In this document: piece after piece, positions 43,791-52,113 of the stretch
Position numbering within the stretch: the stretch's first letter is position 1
Layout: each line of letters begins with the position of its first letter
Assembly (NCBI RefSeq): GCF_014698935.1
Contig: NZ_JACVMN010000001.1
Location: 496,001-560,000, forward strand
Source of the DNA: Flagellimonas sp. S3867
GTDB taxonomy: Bacteria; Bacteroidota; Bacteroidia; Flavobacteriales; Flavobacteriaceae
DNA: 64,000 nt
Reading direction: 5' to 3'
The notes under the pieces: model-generated
The model's database searches: none
What the model was told of the DNA's origin: nothing
The model's input: only the letters and a program-made list of their open reading frames with translations
Translations under genes and position numbers: made by a program

Positions 43791-45893
43791 TTAGGCCCTC
43801 ACCAAATTTTGTTGAATATTGTCGGGGACCGTCTCAAAAGAAGAGAACACCGAATTAAAAGTGGCCTTGCCCTGTGTAAGCGAACGCAGGTTGGTGGAAT
43901 ACCCATACAGCTCTACCTCTGGGGTGTTGCATTTGAGGATTTGATAGCGATCCGCATTGTCTATCCCAAGGATGATAGATCTGCGTGACTGTAGATCAGT
44001 CATTACACTGCCCACCATTTCTTCAGGTACTTTTACAGTTAATTCGCGAATGGGTTCTAACAACTTGGGTTTGGCATTTAAAAATGCAGCCTTAAAGGCA
44101 TGGGCACCTGCAATTTTAAAGGCTATGTCGTTCGAATCCACGGAGTGCATCCGCCCGTCGTGGACCATAACCCGTACATCCCTTATGTACGAACCTGTTA
44201 ACGGACCTGACTCCATCACCTCTAAAATTCCCTTCCTGATAGACGGCAAATACCGAATGTCGATTACCCCACCCACAATACAGTTATAGAAAACCAATTT
44301 ACCACCCCATGGTAGCGCCACTTCTTCCTTTCCTCTAATATTGAACCCTTCGGGTTCTGGCATGCCCTCGTACCAGGGCTCAATTTTTAGATGTACCTGA
44401 GCAAACTGCCCTGCCCCACCAGATTGCTTTTTATGACGGTAATTGGCCGTTGAAGAACGTTTTATGGTCTCCCTGTATGCAATCTTTGGTTGTTCAAATT
44501 CCGCTTTTACCCCATAGCCATTTTCAAGTATCCATCCTATGGTTGCCAAGTGCAGTTCACCCTGACAGCCCAAAATCTGTTGCTTCAATTCTTTGGAATA
44601 GCTAACCACCACCGTGGGGTCTTGACTATGGAGTTTCTTTAAAGCATCGCTCAATTTTTCTTCATCGGCCTGCTTTAACGCCACTACAGATTTACTGGTT
44701 CTGGGCTCTGGATAAATTATGGGCCTTATGGTCAACTTATGACCTTGCTTGTACAGCGTATCGTTCGTCTCTGTATATTTCAGTTTTAGGGTAGCACCTA
44801 TATCCCCTACCATCAATTTTGAAACGGGTTCCCGTTTTTTTCCATCCATAATAAAGAGTTGGTGCAGAATCTCGGTCTCTCCAGTTCTGGAATTCACCAA
44901 TTTATCATTGGCATTGACCACCCCGGATTTTACTTTAAAGAAAGTTAGCTGCCCCAAGTTGGGCATATGCACTGTTTTAAAAATGAACAAGGCCGTTGGA
45001 GCTTCTGTTGTACGCAAAACGGTTTTGTCCTCCACACTCTGCTCCGGTTTTAAATCGGCCGCAGCGGGGGCCACATTGTCAATAAAGCCCATTAGCCTTC
45101 CACTGCCCATATCCTGAAGTGCGGATACGCAGAAAATGGGAAAAAGTTCATGGTTCAGCATCCCAGCTTTAATACCCTGGCGCATTTCGTCCTCGCTCAG
45201 TGTTCCTTTTTCAAAGAATAGTTCCATTAAATCCTCATCGTTCTCTGCAGCTTTTTCCACCAGTTCATTGTGCAATTGGTCGGCCAGCTCTTTTTGATCT
45301 TCCGGTATGGGCAATTTTTCGGGCTTTCCGCCTTGCGGAGGAAATTTGTAGAGTTTCATTTTCAATACATCCAAAATGCACTGAGCTCCATCAACGACCA
45401 AGGGATATTGAATCTTCACCGCATTATTGCCCACCAATTCCTTGATTTCCTTAAAACTATCCTCAAAATTGGCACTTTTATGGTCTATCTGGTTTACGAC
45501 AAACAAGGTGGGTTTATTGTAATGATCAATATGGTTCCAGATGATCTGGGTGCCTATCTCCACCCCGTGACGGGCATTTACAACGGTCACAATGGTATCC
45601 GCCACCCTTATGGAAGAAAGTATCTCGCCAATAAAATCATCCAGGCCCGGAGTATCTATAATGTTGATCTTATAATTGCGCCATTCGGTATGCAAAGGGG
45701 TAGCAAAAACAGAAGCACCTCTCTGGTGCTCTATTTCATGATAATCCGATACCGTATTTTTACCTTCCACCGTACCTCGCCTATTGATCAGGCCGGCCTC
45801 AAAAAGCATGGTCTCGGCCAAGGTGGTCTTACCGCTGTTGTGGGCACCCACAAAAACAATGTTCTTTATGTGTTTGTCATCGTATACCTTCAT
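43791..45893 (-). CDS. EF-G paralogue with altered GTPase motifs
   Basis: 700 residues, full EF-G length with all domains recognisable (GQLTFFKVKSG, domain II; GGAGQFAQVHLKIEP, domain IV). P-loop GAHNSGKTT (16-24) is complete. Three catalytic-motif changes are visible: the switch-I block is RGASV instead of RGITI, the DTPG is followed by Leu84 (DTPGLDDF) in place of the catalytic His, and G4 is NQID instead of NKxD. This fits EF-G-like paralogues and, by analogy with a Bacteroides EF-G2 reported to work without GTP hydrolysis, suggests weakened hydrolysis. No ribosomal operon is adjacent, so it is not the housekeeping fusA. Likely used in stress or slow growth (inferred). Confidence 0.9.
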   Translation of the reverse strand: MKVYDDKHIKNIVFVGAHNSGKTTLAETMLFEAGLINRRGTVEGKNTVSDYHEIEHQRGASVFATPLHTEWRNYKINIIDTPGLDDFIGEILSSIRVADTIVTVVNARHGVEIGTQIIWNHIDHYNKPTLFVVNQIDHKSANFEDSFKEIKELVGNNAVKIQYPLVVDGAQCILDVLKMKLYKFPPQGGKPEKLPIPEDQKELADQLHNELVEKAAENDEDLMELFFEKGTLSEDEMRQGIKAGMLNHELFPIFCVSALQDMGSGRLMGFIDNVAPAAADLKPEQSVEDKTVLRTTEAPTALFIFKTVHMPNLGQLTFFKVKSGVVNANDKLVNSRTGETEILHQLFIMDGKKREPVSKLMVGDIGATLKLKYTETNDTLYKQGHKLTIRPIIYPEPRTSKSVVALKQADEEKLSDALKKLHSQDPTVVVSYSKELKQQILGCQGELHLATIGWILENGYGVKAEFEQPKIAYRETIKRSSTANYRHKKQSGGAGQFAQVHLKIEPWYEGMPEPEGFNIRGKEEVALPWGGKLVFYNCIVGGVIDIRYLPSIRKGILEVMESGPLTGSYIRDVRVMVHDGRMHSVDSNDIAFKIAGAHAFKAAFLNAKPKLLEPIRELTVKVPEEMVGSVMTDLQSRRSIILGIDNADRYQILKCNTPEVELYGYSTNLRSLTQGKATFNSVFSSFETVPDNIQQNLVRA

Positions 45894-46157
45894 AACCCTA
45901 ATGTTTAGTGTATAAAAATCCCAATTTCTTTGTTCTTAAAACATGACATTTAGCACCTCTTTATCTGAAATAAAAAGTGCTTTTGGCATAAAGAGAAGTG
46001 TTGGAAAAATTTGGGTTTATTGGATTCATTATCAATATAATAAATATCTAGTGAGCATACAATATGTGTTTTAAAAGAAAGCAACCTAATGGGAAGGTTA
46101 TTTTGTAATTGCCAATTTTTATTGCTTTTGCCCGCTCGCAGCATTCCCCACAAATTG

Positions 46158-46165
46158 TATATTTG
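46158..46165 (+). promoter_or_regulatory. Candidate -7 box TATATTTG before RadC-like gene
   Basis: TATATTTG matches TAnnTTTG and ends 4 bp before the ATG at 46170. If used, transcription would start at or next to the ATG, giving a leaderless mRNA. No -33 TTTG at normal spacing was seen. Confidence 0.4.
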
Positions 46166-46169
46166 AAAT

Positions 46170-46790
46170 ATGAACGTCCGTCTTACCAAAGAACAGAAAA
46201 TTAAGGTCTTAAATTCTGTTGATATCTACTTTGTAATGCAGCAGATATTGCTGCGCGAAAACAAAATCCGCCGTAACCAAGAACATTTTTGGGTAGTGGG
46301 GCTCGATACCAAAAACAAGGTTTTATTTATAGAATTGATAGGCCTTGGTGCGGTAAACCGGGTAAATGCCGACCCGCCCGATGTGTTCCGTATGGCCATT
46401 TACAAACTGGCGGTAAAGGTGATCTTGGTGCACAACCACCCTAGTGGCGTTGTGGATGCCTCTAAAGGAGACCATGAGTTTACCGACCGTATGCTAAAGG
46501 TGGGCAAGCTGATCAATATTGAAGTAGTGGACCACCTGATCATTACCGAAGACGGTTATACCAGCTTTGCCGATAAGGGGATCATGGGCGAACTACGCAA
46601 GTCTGGACTGTTTGAGATCATGGGGCCCGAAAAAAAGGAGCTGGAACAATGGAAGATTGATACCGAGCGTAAAAGGGCCGAAAAACAAAAGGCGAAGGAT
46701 ATTGCCAAAGAGCTAAAAGCTCAAGGTGTTGATGTTGAAATTATTAAAAAAGCTACTGGGTTGAGCGATGCTGCGGTGAGGAGGTTGTAG
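46170..46790 (+). CDS. RadC-like JAB/JAMM domain protein
   Basis: 206 residues. The N-terminal half resembles RadC: VVGLDTKNKVLFIELIGLGAVNRV, then ILVHNHPSGVVDASKGDHEFT (H88, H90, D101), the metal-binding JAMM signature, and LIITEDGYTSFADKG. The N-terminal HhH part of full RadC is absent. A C-terminal charged helix (ELEQWKIDTERKRAEKQKAKDIAK) and a short HTH-like end (ATGLSDAAVRRL) are unusual additions. RadC-like proteins often occur in mobile elements; a zinc-dependent hydrolase role is assumed from the family, substrate unknown. Confidence 0.85.
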   Translation: MNVRLTKEQKIKVLNSVDIYFVMQQILLRENKIRRNQEHFWVVGLDTKNKVLFIELIGLGAVNRVNADPPDVFRMAIYKLAVKVILVHNHPSGVVDASKGDHEFTDRMLKVGKLINIEVVDHLIITEDGYTSFADKGIMGELRKSGLFEIMGPEKKELEQWKIDTERKRAEKQKAKDIAKELKAQGVDVEIIKKATGLSDAAVRRL

Positions 46791-46933
46791 TGGTAGTCGG
46801 TTTGAGCATTCAACAGAACTTAGAATGAATCAATTTGAATTTCATGAATCAAAGCCAATTATTTGACAATAACATTCTAGCTTAAGTAGGAGTCGAAGGA
46901 GAAACCATTAGTTTATGCGCTTTGTCAAAGACA

Positions 46934-48136
46934 TCATATTTTTTTATAATTGGATTTCCACCAGCTATAACTGCCCAATTCTCTTACAAGTGGTTCCAGA
47001 CTCTCATCAACATTTTTTTGAGCATCAAAGGTACATTTGCTGGCAAGAATCTCAGAAATTGCCCTATACTTAGCTGTTAACAGAAAATAACCAGCTTCAA
47101 TATTGTCAATGGTCTCTTCCTCTTTCCAAGAAGCTAATATTTCTTCATCAGTCATATCTTCTTGCTCATTATAAAAGTTATCAAGATCTCTTACTTTGTC
47201 AGTTTTTAAGGAATAATTTTTGAATAAATCGAAATCTTCCTTTGACATAGAATTTTTTATCGACTCAAACTGAAACATAGAAATGAAAGCTCCCATTGGA
47301 TAATTAAAACCAAATTTCCTTGGAATGTCTTTTGGATTGAAAAGCATAGGGTGATTTATATAATAACACCAAAGTATAATGTTTATAGTTGAATTCAGTT
47401 CTAACCAAAAATAAAAAGTATCCAAGGAATACTCATGCTGTAATTTTCCTTCTCCTCGATTTGAATCAATTGGTTTATAAGCATGAGAAGAAGTTGTAGA
47501 AATATTCTTTAATATGAGTTGAATTTTCTTTTTTATGGGTTTGGTAAAACTATTGTTTGGCAAAAAACTATTTACCATTTTCAAGTTACTTGGTGCAATC
47601 CCGTTTTTGAAATATTCTGTTAAAGGAGCAAATGAATCATTTTGTTGACACTTGAAGTCAAAATAATTTTGTTTTATGTTGAATTCTATAAAAGTTCTTA
47701 ATAGGTGTGATGAAGCTGATAAATAATTGTTCAATCCACAGTAAAAATACTCTCTAAGAATGTGTAAGCCTTCATAATAAAAATAGGACTTTCCCGTAAA
47801 TGTTTCAATACTATAGTCATTGTATATCACCCCTTCGAATGCATCCTGAATGTTTATTAAACTATTAATTTTCCACTTAAGGTTTTGAAACAAGTCTTGA
47901 TATGGAAATTCCTTATCCTTTTCTAAAGTATCTAAAATAATCAATGCCTCTTTAGAGAAACGACTTTTATCTAATTTCAAAATAGTGGCTAATTCAATTG
48001 AATCAATATTTTCTTTTTCCGTGGTTGCGCTCACAAACGAGCCTACGATTGTTTCTTTTTGAGAATTGAAAATATTTTTGAATAGTTCCTCTTTTGTCAT
48101 TGTTACGGACTTCCATTGATAAACAATATCATGCAT
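46934..48136 (-). CDS. Helical protein of the reverse transcriptase operon
   Basis: 400 residues, predominantly helical and cytosolic, not recognised. It overlaps the upstream gene by 8 bp (ATGCATGA), showing translational coupling. The stretch YLSASSHLLRTFIEFNIKQNYF and a later KNISTTSSHAYKP recall the S..H helical patterns of DUF5677/HEPN-like families. A C-terminal acidic region (EEILASWKEEETIDNIEAG) follows. It may be the third subunit, possibly the effector, of the reverse transcriptase system; this is a guess from operon position. Confidence 0.7.
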   Translation of the reverse strand: MHDIVYQWKSVTMTKEELFKNIFNSQKETIVGSFVSATTEKENIDSIELATILKLDKSRFSKEALIILDTLEKDKEFPYQDLFQNLKWKINSLINIQDAFEGVIYNDYSIETFTGKSYFYYEGLHILREYFYCGLNNYLSASSHLLRTFIEFNIKQNYFDFKCQQNDSFAPLTEYFKNGIAPSNLKMVNSFLPNNSFTKPIKKKIQLILKNISTTSSHAYKPIDSNRGEGKLQHEYSLDTFYFWLELNSTINIILWCYYINHPMLFNPKDIPRKFGFNYPMGAFISMFQFESIKNSMSKEDFDLFKNYSLKTDKVRDLDNFYNEQEDMTDEEILASWKEEETIDNIEAGYFLLTAKYRAISEILASKCTFDAQKNVDESLEPLVRELGSYSWWKSNYKKI

Positions 48137-48770
48137 TGTAAAAATTGGTAAACGAATCCCTAAAACAAATCAAAGCTTGCGGGTATCTTTTAACTATTTG
48201 CTTTTTTGCCCTTTTATAGTTAGGTGGGATAATTCTTTGATAATCCGAATTTTCTGAATCCTTAGCAGTTCGATGCTCCAGCTTATTCCTACATTCATAC
48301 AAATTATCCATGATTCTCCCAGCTTTTTCAGCATCATTTTTCTTTTGATTGATTTGAATATATCTGGAACGTTCAGGACCTGCATCTCCCTGTTTTACAG
48401 GAGTTTCTTCGAGGATTTCTTGAAGATAATGTAAAGCTAAATGATCCGTAAATCTAATAGCATTCTGAATCCAAGAATATAAAGATGAATTATCCTCAAT
48501 TTTCTTAAATGAAGAAAACGTATTTAGGCAATTTGTTGCGTCCCCCTGTGCTAACTGGTACACCTGTGTAGTTAAAACTTCTTCAAATTCAAACTCTAAA
48601 TCATTATTTATAACATCTTCATAGAAATAAATGAATATATCTTGGTTTATTGCGATGGACTGTTGTTCCTTCTCGATTAAATCTATTACTATAAGTTTAT
48701 TGGGCGCCGTGAGTTCTTTGCCGTTACCGATGGAATCCTTTATGTCATTAAGTGTTTTTAAATAATCCAT
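48129..48770 (-). CDS. HEPN-motif protein of the reverse transcriptase operon
   Basis: 213 residues from ATG 48770, whose A is the last base of the reverse transcriptase stop (TAATG), so translation is coupled; a start at 48782 would only add MVFV. All-helical pattern. In its last third the sequence NLYECRNKLEHRT carries R161-N162-x3-H166, the RNxxxH signature of HEPN RNases and toxins. No other domain recognised. HEPN proteins often serve as the toxic RNase in abortive-infection systems, so an infection-triggered effector is plausible. One motif is not proof of the fold. Confidence 0.7.
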   Translation of the reverse strand: MDYLKTLNDIKDSIGNGKELTAPNKLIVIDLIEKEQQSIAINQDIFIYFYEDVINNDLEFEFEEVLTTQVYQLAQGDATNCLNTFSSFKKIEDNSSLYSWIQNAIRFTDHLALHYLQEILEETPVKQGDAGPERSRYIQINQKKNDAEKAGRIMDNLYECRNKLEHRTAKDSENSDYQRIIPPNYKRAKKQIVKRYPQALICFRDSFTNFYNA

Positions 48771-50440
48771 TACAAAAACCAAGATTTTAAGTTATCGATA
48801 GGAATATTTAAATGTTTAGTGTGAATCAAGTTTAGAACCGTTTCCTGTACATAAGTCTCTGTCTCTGACTTAATCAGATGAGCCAAAGAATCAGATATTT
48901 GAGAATTCAACTTTATTTTTTTAACTAACATTTTATAATAACCTAACCTCACAAGAGGACTATCTTCATTATTAATTTTTTTGATTATTAAATTGACCTT
49001 CGAACTATTGAAATCTACTGTTTTGTCATATACAGCAAGTAATTGATATTTTACCCACTCATAATCCTTGAACTTGTTCATTAGTTCATTGAAGTCCTTA
49101 TGATAATCCGACAAATCATCATAATAAGTCAGATTCCAAATAAGATTGTTTGATTTCCAATAGATGCGTGAAATTCCAAACAACCAAATATGGACCATTT
49201 CATAATCAGGAACTTTATCATCAAGATCTATAAGGTTTTTAGTAATTAATCTCCATTTTTGTGCAAGAGTTAAAAACCTTCTTACAAGCTTAACATCAGT
49301 GAGGAAGGAAGATTCTAAAATATTTTCATCTTTTGTTTTATAGTAGATATCTGAAAGCTCATCTTCAATTTCCTGAATCGCTTTATAATAATAGCTTAAT
49401 GCCTCTTTATTATTGATAGCTGTAATATTTTTCTCTTCATCCCCGCTTATTTGGGATGAATCGTGTTCCAGAATATCCACATCTACCTCTTTAGATTTTT
49501 TGGTTTTCTTGATTTTTATACCTGACGCATCCAACAACCGTCCCTTTTCTTTTTCCAAATGCTCTACTTCTTGAATAGAGGTTTTTTTAATGTTTATTGA
49601 GAGAGATTTGCCTTTTAGATGTCTGTCAAAACTTATCAAAGCCGAATTAAGCCTTTTCTTATCAGAGTCATAAATTCTAATATCATCCATGAATCTGAAA
49701 TAGGTCAAATCATTTTCCATTGCCATTCTGTCAAGGCTGTCTAAAATTAGATTTGCAAAAAAATAAGAAGCAGCGGGACCTTGAGGGATTCCCACTCCAA
49801 TTGTTTCAGAATCTCTTGTGCCGGACCAAAAATTAAGACAGCTACTTAATAATTCTAAAACATCCTTATCTATTTTAAAACGATTGAGTTCAATTACTAA
49901 TGTAGAATGTGGAATGGTATCAAAAAAGCTCGTAATATCTGTTTCTAATCTATATATTATTGAAAGTTTGTCAACGGTCTCATTTATGCTTTCTACAAAT
50001 CGATTATAAAGACTCACGTAATACTCGAAAAAATAAAAGTCGATAACGTCCTCGTTTAGAATACTCACGCCCTTTTTTACATCCGGGCTTAAAACACTTC
50101 CAAATACAAAATGCTTAGTTTCAGTAAAATAATCGTAAGTGAGTTCCGCAACATAGTTTGCAATTGCCTGATATACAATTGCATCCTTAATTCCAAGTAC
50201 GGTTTTAGTTCTCTGGGTACCGTTTAATTTCGGCTCATAATATTTGAATGGTCTTGTTGGGTAATATTCTCCATTTTCTAGTTCCAGAGTTAGTTTTTTT
50301 AATCTGTCACTTAGGTTTGAGCTATAGAGACTTATTCCGAAATAATCCTTAGCATCGGTTCCAACACTGGATATTACCCGTTCCCAAGCGAGAAGAATTG
50401 AGTCTGAAGAAAAGCATTTTTTGTATCCTTTACTATTCAT
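48770..50440 (-). CDS. Reverse transcriptase of a putative defence system
   Basis: 556 residues. Palm/fingers motifs: RT0 and 1 EPKLNGTQRTKTVLGIKD, IVYQAIAN; motif A TDITSFFDTI (D168, D174); motif B GIPQGPAASYFFANL (217-231); motif C FMDD (250-253) in place of YxDD. The catalytic Asp residues are present. There is no maturase, endonuclease or retron msr region. The C-terminal 250 residues are helical, with HEAT-like spacing near the end. These features fit the unknown-group/DRT and Abi-type defence reverse transcriptases; the subtype is not assigned. First gene of the three-gene operon, preceded by an 18-bp palindrome. A template ncRNA in the 150-bp upstream gap is possible but not visible. 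Confidence 0.85.
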   Translation of the reverse strand: MNSKGYKKCFSSDSILLAWERVISSVGTDAKDYFGISLYSSNLSDRLKKLTLELENGEYYPTRPFKYYEPKLNGTQRTKTVLGIKDAIVYQAIANYVAELTYDYFTETKHFVFGSVLSPDVKKGVSILNEDVIDFYFFEYYVSLYNRFVESINETVDKLSIIYRLETDITSFFDTIPHSTLVIELNRFKIDKDVLELLSSCLNFWSGTRDSETIGVGIPQGPAASYFFANLILDSLDRMAMENDLTYFRFMDDIRIYDSDKKRLNSALISFDRHLKGKSLSINIKKTSIQEVEHLEKEKGRLLDASGIKIKKTKKSKEVDVDILEHDSSQISGDEEKNITAINNKEALSYYYKAIQEIEDELSDIYYKTKDENILESSFLTDVKLVRRFLTLAQKWRLITKNLIDLDDKVPDYEMVHIWLFGISRIYWKSNNLIWNLTYYDDLSDYHKDFNELMNKFKDYEWVKYQLLAVYDKTVDFNSSKVNLIIKKINNEDSPLVRLGYYKMLVKKIKLNSQISDSLAHLIKSETETYVQETVLNLIHTKHLNIPIDNLKSWFL

Positions 50441-50468
50441 CTAAGATTAGAAATATTCATAATTGACC

Positions 50469-50486
50469 ATATTTTATATAAAATAT
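50469..50486. promoter_or_regulatory. 18-bp palindrome upstream of reverse transcriptase
   Basis: ATATTTTATATAAAATAT is perfectly palindromic and lies 28 bp from the start codon. It may be a repressor operator of the operon or promoter DNA; its simple A/T content makes chance occurrence in A+T-rich sequence possible. Confidence 0.35.
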
Positions 50487-50593
50487 TATTCTTTTATTCA
50501 ATCAAATAAAGAACTTTATATTTTTCTTTGGTTTTATTATTTTTTCTTTCCCTTGCTAAAATAATCAAAGAATTAATACTTAAATTCTTACTT

Positions 50594-51529
50594 TTAAGAA
50601 ATACGCTTCTGAACCTCCGCAAACAATTGTTGGTATGTTGGCACGTCAACACTAAAGTGTTGTGCTGCGGCCACCACATAACCTACCAAAGCCTCTACTT
50701 CGGTATGGGCTTTTTTGGCGGTAACATCAGAATGCAGTGAAGAGGTTGCTCCATAGGGCAGACTTTCCAGTTTGGCCAATACCTGTTCGGCCATATTATC
50801 GGAGATGGCAATCCCTTTTTGCTTTGCAATTTGGGCCACTTCGTTGACCAAAGCAATCACGGTGTTTCGTTTGTCAGGGTCGGCAACTATGGGGCCTACG
50901 GACTCATCAAAATAGGTGGTGGCCGTGGCCGTTACCGAGATAAAGACAAACTTTTCCCAGATCACCTTTTCAATCTGTTGGGTCAGGGTCACCTCTACCC
51001 CAGCCTCTTGGAACAGCTTTTCCAAGACCTCCAATCGGGCATCGGAACTTCCCTCAACCCCAAAAAACAGTTTTTTTATGTTTCCCAGGTTCTCCACCAC
51101 CCCAGGCCGAGACAATCGGGCAATAATATACACACAACCATCGCACACCAAGTTGTTGGGCAATAGTTTTTGGATACGTTCCCTACAGTCCACCCCATTG
51201 AGCAGGGGCAAAATCACCGTTTGCGGGCCAATACAGGGTGCAAGCTGCTGCATGGTCTGCTCCAGGTCATAACTTTTGGTAGCAACTATTATATAGTTTA
51301 CCACACCAATTTGGTGGGCATCATCCGTGATCAACTTGGGAATGGCCACAAACTGTTCGTCGCCTTCAATAACGGTTAATCCCGACTTTTGTATTTGCTC
51401 CAAATGTGCCCCACGGGCGAGAAAATGAACGTCAACAGTTTTACTGTCCTCAAATTGTTTGGCGAGTAAGCCTCCAAAAAAGCCTCCCACCCCTCCTATT
51501 CCGGCAATCAATATTTTTGTTGTGGCCAT
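50594..51529 (-). CDS. panE: 2-dehydropantoate 2-reductase family (PanE/ApbA)
   Basis: 311 residues from ATG 51529 (MATTKILIAGIGG); the frame to 51607 is not likely coding and would overlap the neighbour. A NADP-binding Rossmann start GIGGVGGFFGG, LPLLNGVD and, near residue 190, EKVIWEKFVFISVTATATTYF match ketopantoate reductases, which reduce 2-dehydropantoate to pantoate. Several paralogues exist in bacteria, so the exact substrate is not certain. The gene ends 153 bp from the reverse transcriptase start, which marks the boundary of the inserted module. Confidence 0.85.
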   Translation of the reverse strand: MATTKILIAGIGGVGGFFGGLLAKQFEDSKTVDVHFLARGAHLEQIQKSGLTVIEGDEQFVAIPKLITDDAHQIGVVNYIIVATKSYDLEQTMQQLAPCIGPQTVILPLLNGVDCRERIQKLLPNNLVCDGCVYIIARLSRPGVVENLGNIKKLFFGVEGSSDARLEVLEKLFQEAGVEVTLTQQIEKVIWEKFVFISVTATATTYFDESVGPIVADPDKRNTVIALVNEVAQIAKQKGIAISDNMAEQVLAKLESLPYGATSSLHSDVTAKKAHTEVEALVGYVVAAAQHFSVDVPTYQQLFAEVQKRIS

Positions 51530-51539
51530 TGCTCGGCTT

Positions 51540-51908
51540 TTAGCAAACTGCTTTTGGGTTTGGATAATTGTCCGATTGATCTTCGGTTGTCTCATCCATA
51601 CAGACAAAATCCTTTTCCACTAGCAAAAACAGAGTATTTCCATTATCCAAGGTCACTGTATGCTCAAAACCTACTTGGTTGTTCACATTCCAACCTTTGC
51701 AAATCGCTTCGGGTACAATCAGCGTAATGGTATCATCCACAAATTCGGCATCCATATGGGTTTTGGTCTCCGATATTTTTACGGCATAGGTGAATTTACG
51801 GTCATTGAACTCCGTGGTTTCGGCAAAATGACCGGTATGGCAAAAAGTTTCCACCTCACTTCGCGTAAGTCGATATCGGATGGAGTTCCCTTTGATTCTT
51901 ATTTTCAT
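51540..51908 (-). CDS. Conserved small protein (DUF7009-like)
   Basis: 122 residues from ATG 51908 (MKIRIKGNSIRYRL); a longer frame to 51941 adds only a Lys/Asn-rich stretch. The predicted fold is beta-rich with TFCHTGHFAETTEF, VDDTITLIVPEAICKGW and HTVTLDNGNTLFLLVEKDF. It resembles proteins listed as DUF7009, but that match is from memory. The gene runs 10 bp ahead of panE and may be cotranscribed. Function unknown. Confidence 0.7.
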   Translation of the reverse strand: MKIRIKGNSIRYRLTRSEVETFCHTGHFAETTEFNDRKFTYAVKISETKTHMDAEFVDDTITLIVPEAICKGWNVNNQVGFEHTVTLDNGNTLFLLVEKDFVCMDETTEDQSDNYPNPKAVC

Positions 51909-51940
51909 CTGTTTATTTTTTGTTTTCTTATTGGATGTCA

Positions 51941-52070
51941 CCTCGAGCGCCGTCGAGAGGTCTTTTAAAATTGACCTGTTTAATTAGGTCTCACTAGCTC
52001 CTTCCATAACACTTCGACAGTCCTTCGACAATCCTTCGACAAGCTCAGGATGACATTGCTCAGGATGACA
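51941..52070. repeat. Dispersed intergenic repeats with CTTCGACA and GCTCAGGATGACA units
   Basis: Three CTTCGACA copies (52012-19, 52023-30, 52034-41) and two GCTCAGGATGACA copies (52043-55, 52058-70), preceded by a near-palindrome CCTCGAGCGCCGTCGAGAGG (51941-60). Such units are widespread in flavobacterial genomes as REP-like elements (recall). Lies in the 205-bp gap after the nap operon. Confidence 0.65.
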
Positions 52071-52113
52071 GCTCGACCTGACACTTTTTTTCAACATTTC
52101 AACTCAACAACAA

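Noticed and set aside
43791-45893. Housekeeping EF-G (fusA)
   Set aside because: Altered switch and G4 motifs and no ribosomal protein neighbours.
46934-50440. Retron or group II intron interpretation of the reverse transcriptase
   Set aside because: No msr/msd-like repeat next to the gene, no maturase X domain, and three overlapping protein genes instead.
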